Shown: positions 6,412 to 14,172 of the stretch, piece after piece
How positions within the stretch are numbered: position 1 is the stretch's first letter
How the letters are laid out: the number at the start of each line of letters is the position of its first letter
Source of the DNA: Bacillota bacterium
GTDB lineage: Bacteria; Bacillota; Sulfobacillia; JAJZYS01; JAJYTV01
Length of the DNA stretch: 26,941 nucleotides
Assembly: GCA_021806845.1 (NCBI GenBank)
Contig: JAKAPV010000004.1
Span: 1 to 26,941 of the forward strand
Direction: 5' to 3'
Translations under genes and position numbers: made by a program
The notes under the pieces: generated by a model
Database searches by the model: none
Seen by the model: the letters and a program-made list of their open reading frames with translations, nothing else
Told to the model about the DNA's origin: nothing

Positions 6412-7003
6412 GTGAAGTTGCCGAAGGGGCGCCTCTCCGCCGCCGTGGCGGTCGTCGGCATCGCGATGGTGGCCCCGAGCGCTTTTGCGGCGGGCCCGAC
6501 ATTGACGTCCGGCACCACGACGCAGGCGACCTCGCAGCACGTCGGCGTGCCGGAGAAGGTGGCCTCCAATCTCGGCTTGAGCGCGGACGGTCGTCCGCCA
6601 GTCGCTCGCTAATGCTGGGCTCAACGGGCTCGCCGACGCGGCGCACGAGACGGTTCCGGCGGTGAAGCGCACGCTACGGGGCGACCACCTGTTGCGCGGC
6701 GTGAGCAGGTTTCTCGCCCGGTGCCGCCGGGTGGAGCACGGCGTGCGGGTCGGTTTTGGGGCCGTCGCCAAGGAGCTGAACCTGAAGCCGCGCGAGATGC
6801 TGCGCGAGGCACGCCAGCACAAGCTGCAGCTCCCGAGCGGCACGACCGCACAGTCGCTGGAGGCGGCGGCGGACTCGGCAGTCCAGGGCTGGATCACTGC
6901 TCTCGCGCAGAAGCACCCAAACCTGACCACCACGATGCAGGGGAACACCACAAAGACGGTTGACGCCGCGTTGGTGCGGATGCTGACGAAGATCGCCGGT
7001 TAG
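6412..7003 (+). pseudogene. Secreted alpha-helical protein of unknown family, broken by one frameshift
   Basis: GTG 6412 (AAGGAAAT ahead) opens a frame with a clear signal peptide: a KLPKGR n-region, a hydrophobic core, and an AFA cleavage site near residue 26. That frame stops at 6612. The frame ending at 7003 is open from just after 6580 and continues as ARTVVRQSLANAGLNGLADA, which joins smoothly if one base is restored near 6581-6586 (GCGCGG written as GCGG). The repaired protein would have ~197 residues: Ala/Lys/Arg-rich helices, the segment VAKELNLKPREMLREARQ, and a Thr-rich stretch before LVRMLTKIAG. The GTG at 6662 has no ribosome site, so a separate second gene is unlikely. I do not recognise the family. 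A strong hairpin follows at 7016-7050. Confidence 0.65.
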
Positions 7004-7015
7004 TCCCGAATGACC

Positions 7016-7050
7016 AGGGGGACTCGGCCGTCAGGCGACCGGGTCCCTCT
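7016..7050 (+). terminator. Strong hairpin after the secreted-protein gene
   Basis: Bases 7016-7030 pair with 7036-7050: 15 bp, one mismatch and two G-U pairs, with a 5-nt loop. It lies 12 nt after the stop. No T-run follows, so it is terminator-like rather than a textbook intrinsic terminator. It could also protect against read-through from the minus-strand ccdA-like gene. Confidence 0.5.
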
Positions 7051-7098
7051 GCTACCTGGGTTGCTCCATTCCGGCAACGTGCCAGCACTGCGCCTTGT

Positions 7099-7785
7099 TT
7101 AGAAGAAGCTGCCGAGACCCGAAAGGCGCGCGAGCACCCCCGTGATCATCAGGATCCCGAGCAGGACCAGGAGAACCCCGCCGATCTGCTCCAGGAGCCG
7201 CCCGTAGCGCTGCAGCCAGCGCAGGCGGACGATCAGGCGGTCCGCGAGGAGCCCCAGCACCAGAAAGGGCACCCCGAGGCCCAGCGCGTAGGCGATGAGC
7301 AGCACGGCGCCCTGCTCAAAGTGGGCGGTCTGGGCCGCCAGGACCAGGATGGCGCCGAGGTATGGCGTGACGCACGCCGTCCAGCCGAAGCCGAACGATG
7401 CGCCCAGCAAGAGCGCGGAGCCGAAGCCGAGCTGCTCCGGCGCGTAGCGGAAGCGCGCGTCGCGCATCAGGAGTGAAGGCTGCAGGCCGAACATGAAGAG
7501 CCCGAGCAGGATCACGACGACGCCGCCGAGGTAGCGCAGGAGCGTTCGCTCCTGCAGGAGGAGACGGCCGAGCACCGTCGCCGAGAGCCCGAGCAGGATG
7601 AAGACGAGCGAGAACCCGAGCACAAACCCCAGCGCGTGCAACATGCGCCGCCCTGAACTGAGGCCGCTGCCGGCCGAGAGCAGTGCAAGGTAGCTCGGCA
7701 GGAGAGGCAGGACACATGGCGAGAGAAAGGAGAGGATCCCGCCGGCGAAGGCAAGCGGCAGCGTTACCGTGCGCCGCACCCCCAA
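7099..7785 (-). CDS. ccdA: CcdA-family thiol:disulfide electron-transfer membrane protein
   Basis: 228 residues with six predicted membrane segments. CcdA moves reducing equivalents from cytoplasmic thioredoxin across the membrane to extracytoplasmic thiol proteins, for example in cytochrome c maturation. The two redox cysteines are in place: Cys24 in LSFLSPCVLPLLPSY and Cys138 in GFGWTACVTPYLG. The second motif usually reads GWTPCVGP, so the Pro before the Cys is replaced by Ala and the following Gly by Thr. The start is uncertain: TTG 7785 or GTG 7779, neither with a strong ribosome site. No partner thioredoxin-like or ResB gene is adjacent. It is divergent from the chemoreceptor gene. Confidence 0.88.
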   Translation of the reverse strand: MGVRRTVTLPLAFAGGILSFLSPCVLPLLPSYLALLSAGSGLSSGRRMLHALGFVLGFSLVFILLGLSATVLGRLLLQERTLLRYLGGVVVILLGLFMFGLQPSLLMRDARFRYAPEQLGFGSALLLGASFGFGWTACVTPYLGAILVLAAQTAHFEQGAVLLIAYALGLGVPFLVLGLLADRLIVRLRWLQRYGRLLEQIGGVLLVLLGILMITGVLARLSGLGSFF

Positions 7786-7945
7786 ACATTGCTCGTGCCT
7801 ATTCTCTCAGGCCCGGACGCCGCGGGTCAACGCGGCCGAAGGGCCCTTGTCCTCGCGCTTCCTGCAGTGGCAAGTTCATGCAGGGAGGGGCTCGGATCTT
7901 GTCGAAGTCGGGCTGACGGACTAGCGCTCTTAAGGGGAAAACCGC

Positions 7946-9799
7946 ATGCACAACCTGCGGATCGGCCTAAAGCTGATGGTGGCTTCCGCAATCGTCGGCA
8001 TCATCGTATTCGGGGTCATCATCTATTCCATCTTCGTAGCCGCAAACCAGCGGGCGTCGTACGATGCCCTGCTCAAGACCGTGGTGCCGCGGCAGATGGC
8101 CTCGGTGCAGCTCGAGGCCGACGTCTTCCGGATGATCGCAGACGACGAGAGCACCTCAACGCAGATCGGCCAGTCGTCGGGCTTCGCCCAGGCGATGGCG
8201 GACGCGGACCAGGAGCTCGCGGCCGTCGGCAGATATTCGATGACCCCGCGGGAGATCAGCGCATATAGACGCCTCCACACGGACTATAACCAGGAGGCCA
8301 CGTACCTCCAGCAGGCGCAGACGGACGTCGGCTCGGGCAACTCGGCGCAGGCCGCCTCGGTCATGCAGTCCACAGCGTCCCAGCTCACCGCCCTCAAGCA
8401 GGTCGTGAAGCAGGTCGTGCGGCAGAGCGACGCCGCCCTCGCCCAGGCGACCGCCGCCTCGGACGCCGCGGCGACACGCAATATCGCGCTCGAGGTGATC
8501 CTCGCCCTGGTGGCGGCCGCCATCGGGCTCATCCTCATCCTGCGCATGTCCCGTGGCATCGCGAGGCCCGTGATGCTGATCGCGGACGCCGCCGAGAAGA
8601 TCTCCTCGGGAGACCTGCAGGTACGCGAGATGCGCGAAGAGGCGAAGGACGAGATCGGCATGCTGTCGCGCTCTTTCAACCGCATGGTGCGAGACCTGAG
8701 GCAGATGATCGATCAGATCGGGCGCGCGGCGGAGCAGGTCGCGGCCTCGAGCGAGCAGACGGCGACCACCTCCGCGCAGGTCGCCCTCGCGACGCAGCAG
8801 ATCGCGTCCGCGGTGCAGGAGGTGGCGCGCGGCGCCGCGGAGCAGTCCGCGAGCGCCGAAGACGCCGCCGGCGTCATGGCGCAGCTCGAGATCGCCGTCT
8901 CCCAGATGACGGAAGGCGCCCGTTCCCAGGCGGCGGACGTCACCGAATCCTCGGCCGTGATCCGCCAGATGGCCCAGGCGATGGAACAGGTCGCCCGCGG
9001 GGCGCAGGAGGTCTCGGCGGCCGCGGCCCGGGCGCTCGCCGCCGCGGAGGACGGCGGCGGCGCGGTCACGCAGACCATGTCCGGGATCCAGGAGATCCGG
9101 GTGTCATCCGCTGCGGCCGCAGAGCATGTGGAGGCGCTTGGCCGCTCCTCGGCGCAGATCGGGGAGATCATCGAGGTGATCGGCGGCATCGCGGGGCAGA
9201 CAAACCTCTTGGCGCTGAACGCCGCCATCGAGGCCGCGCGCGCCGGCGAGCACGGCAAGGGCTTCGCGGTCGTCGCCGACGAGGTCCGCAATCTCGCGGA
9301 GAGTTCGGCGAAGGCGGCCAAGGAGGTCGCAGAGCTGATCGGAACCATCCAGCAGCACGTCGACGCCGCGGTACGGGCGATGGAAGCCGCCAGCGCGCGG
9401 GTCGAGGACGGCACCGTGCGGGCCGGCAGGGCCGGGCAGTCCCTGCACACCATCCTCGATGCGATGCGCGAGACGAACGGGTACGCCCAGAACATCTCGG
9501 CGGCCGCCGAGCAGGTGTCGACCAGTGCGGAGGGGGCCGTCCGCTCGATGGACGCGATCGCCAGCGTGACGGAGGAGAACTCCGCCGCGACGCAGGAGAT
9601 CGCTTCCTTCGTGAGCCGGGTGAACCGCCAGGTGCGCCTGGTCGCGGACGTCTCCGCGCAGACCGCAGCTTCCGTCGAGGAGGTCAGCTCGACCTCCGAG
9701 GACGTGGGCACGTCCGCGAAGGGGATCAACGCGACCGCAAAGTCCCTCGCCGCCACGGCCCAGGGCCTGAGGGACATGCTGACCCGCTTCCGGGTCTAG
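7946..9799 (+). CDS. Methyl-accepting chemotaxis protein
   Basis: A 617-residue transmembrane chemoreceptor. Membrane segment 1 is at residues ~11-32. An extracytoplasmic, mainly helical (four-helix-bundle type) sensor spans ~33-178, followed by membrane segment 2 at ~180-201 and HAMP at ~202-254. The long signalling coiled coil follows, with its conserved tip at ~405-452 (EVIGGIAGQTNLLALNAAIE and GKGFAVVADEVRNLAE). The ligand cannot be told. No C-terminal CheR-binding pentapeptide is seen; the protein ends MLTRFRV. The ATG at 7946 has AAGGGGA ahead. cheW follows 23 nt later, and both end at the terminator at 10304-10345, so receptor and coupling protein form one unit. No cheA is in the window. 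Confidence 0.96.
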   Translation: MHNLRIGLKLMVASAIVGIIVFGVIIYSIFVAANQRASYDALLKTVVPRQMASVQLEADVFRMIADDESTSTQIGQSSGFAQAMADADQELAAVGRYSMTPREISAYRRLHTDYNQEATYLQQAQTDVGSGNSAQAASVMQSTASQLTALKQVVKQVVRQSDAALAQATAASDAAATRNIALEVILALVAAAIGLILILRMSRGIARPVMLIADAAEKISSGDLQVREMREEAKDEIGMLSRSFNRMVRDLRQMIDQIGRAAEQVAASSEQTATTSAQVALATQQIASAVQEVARGAAEQSASAEDAAGVMAQLEIAVSQMTEGARSQAADVTESSAVIRQMAQAMEQVARGAQEVSAAAARALAAAEDGGGAVTQTMSGIQEIRVSSAAAAEHVEALGRSSAQIGEIIEVIGGIAGQTNLLALNAAIEAARAGEHGKGFAVVADEVRNLAESSAKAAKEVAELIGTIQQHVDAAVRAMEAASARVEDGTVRAGRAGQSLHTILDAMRETNGYAQNISAAAEQVSTSAEGAVRSMDAIASVTEENSAATQEIASFVSRVNRQVRLVADVSAQTAASVEEVSSTSEDVGTSAKGINATAKSLAATAQGLRDMLTRFRV

Positions 9800-9822
9800 G
9801 GAGCCGCCAAGGAGGGGGACGG

Positions 9823-10299
9823 ATGGCCGACGCGACGCAGATCCAGCTGGTGCTGTTCGAGCTGCAGGGCGAGCTCTACGCGATCGAGGCGGCGAAGGTG
9901 CAGGAGATCGTCGTCCGGCAGCCGGAAACCCGCGTGCCGCGCACGCCGGGATATGTCGTGGGCATCGTCAACCTGCGCGGCCGCGTCGTGCCGACGGTGG
10001 ACCTTTTGCGCCGCTTCGACCTCGGCGACACGACCGGGACCGCAACGCAGGTCATCGTCGTGGAACTGCGCGGCGGCCTCGTGGGCATCCTCGTCGACCT
10101 GGTGACCGAGGTGCTGAACGTCCCCTTCGCCCAGATGGAGCCGCCGCCCGAAACGGTGGTCCTGGGTCCCGTGCGCGCCGTTTCCGCCATCCTGGAGGTG
10201 GGCGGGCGCCTCGCGAGCGTACTCGATCTCGACCTCGCCTTCTCCCGGGAGGAGATGGCGCAGGAGGAAGCCCTCCAGGCCCTGCGACAGAAGGCCTGA
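9823..10299 (+). CDS. cheW: Chemotaxis coupling protein CheW
   Basis: 158 residues, one CheW/SH3-like domain linking chemoreceptors to the CheA kinase. Typical family segments are LVLFELQGELYAIEAAKVQE near the start, VVGIVNLRGRVVPTVDLLRR around residue 45-65, and GILVDLVTEVLNV around residue 87-100. The start ATG has AAGGAGGGGG 6 nt ahead. The gene directly follows the chemoreceptor and is closed by a strong terminator. The partners CheA and CheY must be elsewhere in the genome. Confidence 0.95.
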   Translation: MADATQIQLVLFELQGELYAIEAAKVQEIVVRQPETRVPRTPGYVVGIVNLRGRVVPTVDLLRRFDLGDTTGTATQVIVVELRGGLVGILVDLVTEVLNVPFAQMEPPPETVVLGPVRAVSAILEVGGRLASVLDLDLAFSREEMAQEEALQALRQKA

Positions 10300-10303
10300 G
10301 GCC

Positions 10304-10345
10304 ATAGGGCTCCCGGCGCCCCTGACGCCGGGGGCCCTATTTTTT
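10304..10345 (+). terminator. Rho-independent terminator after cheW
   Basis: ATAGGGCTCCCGGCG (10304-10318) pairs with CGCCGGGGGCCCTAT (10326-10340) over 15 bp with one G-U pair and a 7-nt loop, followed by TTTTTT. It separates the chemoreceptor unit from the flagellar operon. Confidence 0.93.
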
Positions 10346-10496
10346 GCGCTGCCGGACGCGGTTTCGCGGGGCGGCCCCAGAGTTGGACGAGACTTTACTA
10401 CACTTAAGGTCGAAAGTAGGCGATTTGGAAGGAAACCTGACGGAACGGCGCGAAAGTTCGCCAATCGAGGAAACTGCCGGTAAGGGATGGGCGCCG
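10346..10496 (+). promoter_or_regulatory. Leader/promoter region of the flagellar operon with competing pairings
   Basis: The promoter of the long flagellar series should lie here, since it follows a strong terminator; TTGGAC at 10383 is only a weak -35 candidate. Bases 10421-10428 can pair with 10461-10467 (CGATTTGG / CCAATCG), closing a segment with a GGCG-CGCC hairpin (10447-10450 / 10459-10462) around CGAAAGTT. CGGCGC (10446-10451) can instead pair with GCGCCG (10491-10496), which touches the start codon. These exclude one another, so a translational switch is possible. No known riboswitch consensus is seen. Confidence 0.35.
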
Positions 10497-11264
10497 ATGG
10501 ATATTGGGTTATCGATCGCAACGAGCGCGCTCCAGGCAACCGAGCAGGGGGTTTCCATCTACGCGAACGACCTCGTGAACGCGAATACGCCTGCGTTCTC
10601 GGCGACGGCGCCGGTCTTCGCGGGTCTCCAGGCGACCTTGCAGCCGAACTCCGCCCTGGCGGCGGGGGTAAGCGGCGCCGGCGCACAGGCCAGCATCGGC
10701 CAGGGGGTCTATCTCGCCGGCCAGCAGCCGATGGGACAGGCTCCGATCCAGACGACAGGCGTGCCCACAGACGTCGCCATCTCCGGTGACGCCTATTTCG
10801 CCGTGAAGACGGCGGCCGGTACGGCCTATACCCGGGACGGGCAGTTCAGCGTCGACGCCGCCGGCAACCTCGTGACCCAGGCGGGGCAGCTCGTGCTCTC
10901 GACGACCGGCCAGCCCATCACCGTACCCGCGAAGGACACAGGGGCCGTGCAGATCGACCCGCAGGGGAATGTCCTCGCCGGCGGCAAGCCCGTGGCGCAG
11001 ATCGGGGTCGCGACCTTCACGAACCCGCAGGGCCTCGTCTCGGCGGGCCAAAACAGCTTCGTCGCCGGACCGAACTCCGGGCCCGCGACGGTGGGAGCCC
11101 CGGGAGCCGGCGTCTACCTGACGCCGGGCGCCATCCTCGGATCCAGCACAGACCTCTCGGCGACGCTCGTCGCCATGGTGGAGCTCTCGCGCAGCTTCGC
11201 CCTCGACACCCACGCCGCGTCGAACGCCAGCCAGATGCTGGCCTGGGCCGCCCAGATCTCCTGA
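10497..11264 (+). CDS. Flagellar rod/hook-basal body protein, FlgF/FlgG-like (divergent)
   Basis: 255 residues, exported through the flagellar type III system to build the rod. The central domain is recognisable: VPTDVAISGDAYFAVKTAAG, then TAYTRDGQFSVDAAGNLV and LVSAGQNSFVAGPNSG. The N-terminal helix is unusual: YANDLVNANTPAFSATA replaces the family's ANNLANxxTxGFK. The C-terminal helix (LVAMVELSRSFALDTHAASN) is kept. The start at 10497 is used because family similarity begins there and AAGGGA lies upstream. It is the first gene of the long flagellar series, followed by motA. FlgF is my first guess, FlgG the alternative; the name is left open. Confidence 0.8.
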   Translation: MDIGLSIATSALQATEQGVSIYANDLVNANTPAFSATAPVFAGLQATLQPNSALAAGVSGAGAQASIGQGVYLAGQQPMGQAPIQTTGVPTDVAISGDAYFAVKTAAGTAYTRDGQFSVDAAGNLVTQAGQLVLSTTGQPITVPAKDTGAVQIDPQGNVLAGGKPVAQIGVATFTNPQGLVSAGQNSFVAGPNSGPATVGAPGAGVYLTPGAILGSSTDLSATLVAMVELSRSFALDTHAASNASQMLAWAAQIS

Positions 11265-11288
11265 CACCGCGGAGAGGGGGTCACGCGG

Positions 11289-12110
11289 ATGGACATCATC
11301 ACACCTATCGCATTCGTCATAGCGGTCATGGCGGTGGTCGCCGCGGACGTCCTCGACGGCGGTGCCATCCAGGCCCTGATCAATATCCCCGCGATGGTGC
11401 TCGTGCTCGGCGGCACAATGGGCGCCACCGTCATGAGCGTGGCGAATTCCGATCTGCGCAAGGTCCCGTCCTATCTCATGAAGGTGCTGCGGCCGAAGCT
11501 GACCAAGGTCGATCAGACCATCGACGACATCGCGGTGCTCGCCGAGGTGGCGCGCCGCGAGGGGCTCTTGCGCCTGGAGGACGAGATCTCGAAGCGCTCC
11601 GTGGCGCCCTTCCTCGCCCGCGGCGTGCAGCTGATCGTCGACGGCGCCGACGAGGACCGGATCCGCATGCTCATGGAGCAGGAGCTCTCGATCTTCGAGG
11701 CCCGGGAGAGCAGCGGCGCGGTCTTCTTCGAGACGGCGGGCGGCTTCGCGCCGACGCTGGGCATCATCGGCACCGTCGTCGGCCTCGTCTCGGTGCTCTC
11801 GAACCTCTCCAACATCCAAAAGCTCGCGCCCTCGATCGCGACCGCATTCATCGCTACCTTGTGGGGCGTTTCCTCCGCGAACCTCTTCTGGCTGCCGATC
11901 TCCAACAAGATGAAGAACACCCTCCGCCACGAAGTGCAGGCCCGCGAGATGGTCATCGAGGGCTGCATCGCCATTGCCGCTGGCAAGAACCCGCGCCTCA
12001 TCACGGAGCAGCTGGAGATGTTCCGCGACGAAAAGCCCGGCAAGAAGAAGGGCGCCGAGCCGGCGCAGGGAGGTGAGGACTCCCCTGAGCTCAAGGTGGT
12101 CGGCAAGTGA
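11289..12110 (+). CDS. motA: Flagellar stator protein MotA
   Basis: 273 residues. MotA forms the pentameric part of the ion-driven stator in the cytoplasmic membrane. Segments seen: TM1 at residues ~5-20, TM2 (IPAMVLVLGGTMGATVMSV), a large cytoplasmic loop with VAPFLARGVQLIVDGADEDR, then TM3 (FAPTLGIIGTVVGLVSVL) and TM4 (IATAFIATLWGVSSANLFWL) with its conserved Pro after it. The C-terminus is long and Lys/Glu-rich. The stop overlaps the motB start by 4 nt, so the two are translationally coupled. The coupling ion cannot be decided safely. Confidence 0.96.
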   Translation: MDIITPIAFVIAVMAVVAADVLDGGAIQALINIPAMVLVLGGTMGATVMSVANSDLRKVPSYLMKVLRPKLTKVDQTIDDIAVLAEVARREGLLRLEDEISKRSVAPFLARGVQLIVDGADEDRIRMLMEQELSIFEARESSGAVFFETAGGFAPTLGIIGTVVGLVSVLSNLSNIQKLAPSIATAFIATLWGVSSANLFWLPISNKMKNTLRHEVQAREMVIEGCIAIAAGKNPRLITEQLEMFRDEKPGKKKGAEPAQGGEDSPELKVVGK

Positions 12111-12889
12111 GCCGCAGGAAGGCGGCAGCCCACGAGTCCGGCGAAGGCGCGGGGATGATGCGGTGGCTCCTCACCTACGCCGACATGATCACCCTCCTGA
12201 TGGTCTTCTTCATCGTCCTGTACGCCGTCTCGCAGGTGAACAAGGCGCGCTACGAGGTGCTGATGAAGGCGCTCAAGCAGGTGCTCTCCGGTCAGCAGGT
12301 CGTGACGCAGGTCGGCGGCAAGATTCCGGTTCCGCCGCCCGTCGTGGGCAAGGTGAGGGCCCCCAGCCAGATCGAGCAGCAGACGCTCGACAAGCTCGCG
12401 CAGGAGATCCGGCAGGCCGCCGCGCAGCAGGGGATCCAGACGGACGTCTCCGTCACCGTCGCGACCGTGGGCGTCCGGGTCGCCTTCTACAACGGGGTGC
12501 TCTTCGATCTCGGCCATGCGACGATCCGGCCGGAGTCCTACGGGATCCTCGACCACCTCGCGACGATCCTCGAGGGCATCCCCAACCAGGTGATCGTCGA
12601 GGGCTACACCGACTCCACCCCGATCGACACGCCGAAGTACCACTCCAACTGGGATCTCTCGGCGATCCGGGCGACGCGGGTGATCGAGTACCTGGTTACG
12701 CAGGGACTGAATCCGACGCGCTTTTCCGCCCAGGCCTACTCGCAATACCGCCCCGTCGCCCCGAATACGACGCCGCAAGACAGGCAGCTCAACCGGCGGG
12801 TCGACCTCGTGATCCTGAGAGCCACCGAAGTCAACGTCCAGAAGCTGCTCCAGCAGGTCCAAAAACAAGGCTTGAAGGGAGGCGGATAG
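12107..12889 (+). CDS. motB: Flagellar stator protein MotB
   Basis: 260 residues. The N-terminal membrane segment RWLLTYADMITLLMVFFIVL has the ion-carrying Asp at residue 26. A linker region (~45-120) and a C-terminal OmpA-like peptidoglycan-binding domain follow, with EGYTDSTPIDTPKYHSNWDL and the closing NRRVDLVI. MotB anchors the MotA pentamer to the cell wall. The GTG start at 12107 lies in GTGA, overlapping the motA stop. Placement within the flagellar operon, between two rod-protein genes, is uncommon. Confidence 0.96.
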   Translation: MSRRKAAAHESGEGAGMMRWLLTYADMITLLMVFFIVLYAVSQVNKARYEVLMKALKQVLSGQQVVTQVGGKIPVPPPVVGKVRAPSQIEQQTLDKLAQEIRQAAAQQGIQTDVSVTVATVGVRVAFYNGVLFDLGHATIRPESYGILDHLATILEGIPNQVIVEGYTDSTPIDTPKYHSNWDLSAIRATRVIEYLVTQGLNPTRFSAQAYSQYRPVAPNTTPQDRQLNRRVDLVILRATEVNVQKLLQQVQKQGLKGGG

Positions 12890-12893
12890 ACGG

Positions 12894-13619
12894 ATGCTCA
12901 GAGGGATCAACACTGCGGCGGCCGGCATGATGGCGGACGAGCAGTGGCAGCAGATCCTCGCGAACAACTTCGCGCAGAGCGACACGATCGGCTACCGCAG
13001 CGAGACGGCGGTGATCGGTTCGTTCCCGCAGGTCCTGCTCTCGCGCACCGGCCCGAACGCGGCCACCATGCAGGTCGTGTCGGAGGGCACGGGACTCGTC
13101 ACGACGGTGCCCAACCTCTCGGAGGGCGCCCTGCAGCAGACGGGCCAGCCCCTGGACGTCGCGATCCAGGGCTCCGGGTTCTTCGCCGTGCAGTCACCTG
13201 GCGGTGTGCTCTACACCCGGGCCGGGCACTTCACGCTCGACGCGCAGGGGAACCTCGTCTCGCCCCAGGGGTACTTCGTGCTCTCCACGGCGGGGACGCG
13301 GATCCAGGCGGGACCCGGCGCGACGATCGGCCCAGGCGGCGCGGTGACTTACCAGGGCAAGGCGGCCGGGCAGATCGCGGTCTATAACCCGACCTCTGGA
13401 CAGATCGCCGACGCGGGAGGCGGCTACTTCCAGGCCACCGGCGCGGTGCCGGTGCTCGCGACGCCGCAGTTCGCGCCGGGCTACCTCGAGGGATCGAACG
13501 TCTCGGCACCCGAAGTGCTCGGGGCGATGATCCAGGTCCTGCGCCACTTCGAGGCCGGCCAGCAGTTCCTGAACCAGGACGCGACGACGCTGGACCGCTT
13601 CATCCAGGTGGCGAGCTGA
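12894..13619 (+). CDS. flgG: Flagellar basal-body rod protein, FlgG/FlgF-like
   Basis: 241 residues. The N-terminal helix MLRGINTAAAGMMADEQWQ is followed by ILANNFAQSDTIGYRSE, close to the ANNLANxxTxGFK rod signature. The centre has GQPLDVAIQGSGFFAVQSPG and LYTRAGHFTLDAQGNLVSPQ. The end reads GYLEGSNVSAPEVLGAMIQV plus a terminal helix. The length fits FlgF or FlgG (FlhO/FlhP in Bacillota, where the two are adjacent genes). Here the two paralogues are split by motAB. The start ATG has GGGAGGCGG ahead. Calling it FlgG rather than FlgF is a preference based on the better-kept signature. Confidence 0.85.
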   Translation: MLRGINTAAAGMMADEQWQQILANNFAQSDTIGYRSETAVIGSFPQVLLSRTGPNAATMQVVSEGTGLVTTVPNLSEGALQQTGQPLDVAIQGSGFFAVQSPGGVLYTRAGHFTLDAQGNLVSPQGYFVLSTAGTRIQAGPGATIGPGGAVTYQGKAAGQIAVYNPTSGQIADAGGGYFQATGAVPVLATPQFAPGYLEGSNVSAPEVLGAMIQVLRHFEAGQQFLNQDATTLDRFIQVAS

Positions 13620-13620
13620 C

Positions 13621-14127
13621 ATGTCGTACGCACCGCTCTTCCCGCAGGGTCCGGTCCAGTCGACAGCGCAGGGGCTCGCCCAGAGCCTAGGCGCCCCCGC
13701 CCCCGCGCAGCCGGCGACGGCCGCCGGGCGACTGGGATTTGCCCAGGCGATCGCCGCCGCGGCGGCCGCCACCGGACTCGACCCGCGCCTCCTGACGGCG
13801 GTCGCGAAGCAGGAGAGCGGTCTCAACCCCAGTGCCGTATCGCCCGCGGGCGCCGAGGGCCTGATGCAGCTGATGCCCGGCACGGCGCAGTCGCTCGGGG
13901 TGCAAAACCCCTTCAACGCGACGGAGAACGCGCTCGGCGGCGCCACGTATCTGAAGGACATGCTCGGGCGGTTCGGCGGGAACCTCTCCCTGGCGCTCGC
14001 CGCGTACAACGCAGGGCCGGGTGCGGTGGAAAAGTACGGCGGCATTCCGCCCTACCCGGAGACCGAAGCCTACGTGAGGGGGGTGTTGCAGTCCTACGCG
14101 ACGGCTGTGGACGGCCAATCGGGCTAG
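13621..14127 (+). CDS. Lytic transglycosylase (SLT domain), flagellum-associated
   Basis: 168 residues. From about residue 40 on it is a soluble lytic transglycosylase domain: the catalytic Glu65 in TAVAKQESGLNP, the GAEGLMQLMPGTAQSLGV motif, the ATENALGGATYLKDMLGRFG helix, and LALAAYNAGPGAVEKYGG. It would cleave peptidoglycan to let the rod or hook pass. No signal peptide is visible (MSYAPLFPQGPVQST), which fits export through the flagellar type III channel as for FlgJ. The gene starts 2 nt after the preceding stop and sits between rod and hook genes. It probably takes the role FlgJ has in proteobacteria; that role is inference. Confidence 0.9.
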   Translation: MSYAPLFPQGPVQSTAQGLAQSLGAPAPAQPATAAGRLGFAQAIAAAAAATGLDPRLLTAVAKQESGLNPSAVSPAGAEGLMQLMPGTAQSLGVQNPFNATENALGGATYLKDMLGRFGGNLSLALAAYNAGPGAVEKYGGIPPYPETEAYVRGVLQSYATAVDGQSG

Positions 14128-14172
14128 CTTAGCCCGGGTTTCGAACCTCGGCAGGGAAGGGATTGATCGCGG

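Noticed and set aside
10405..10426. Sigma-28 promoter (TAAG ... GGCGATTT)
   Set aside because: Spacing is 10 nt instead of ~15 and both boxes deviate from the consensus.
10344..10496. Upstream start for the first rod protein
   Set aside because: It would begin inside the terminator T-run and add 51 residues unlike the family; ATG 10497 has a ribosome site and matches family starts.
10420..10500. c-di-GMP-I (GEMM) riboswitch
   Set aside because: The GGGACGCAAAGCC core and the tetraloop-receptor segment are not present; only a CGAAAG loop and CCGATGG resemble it.
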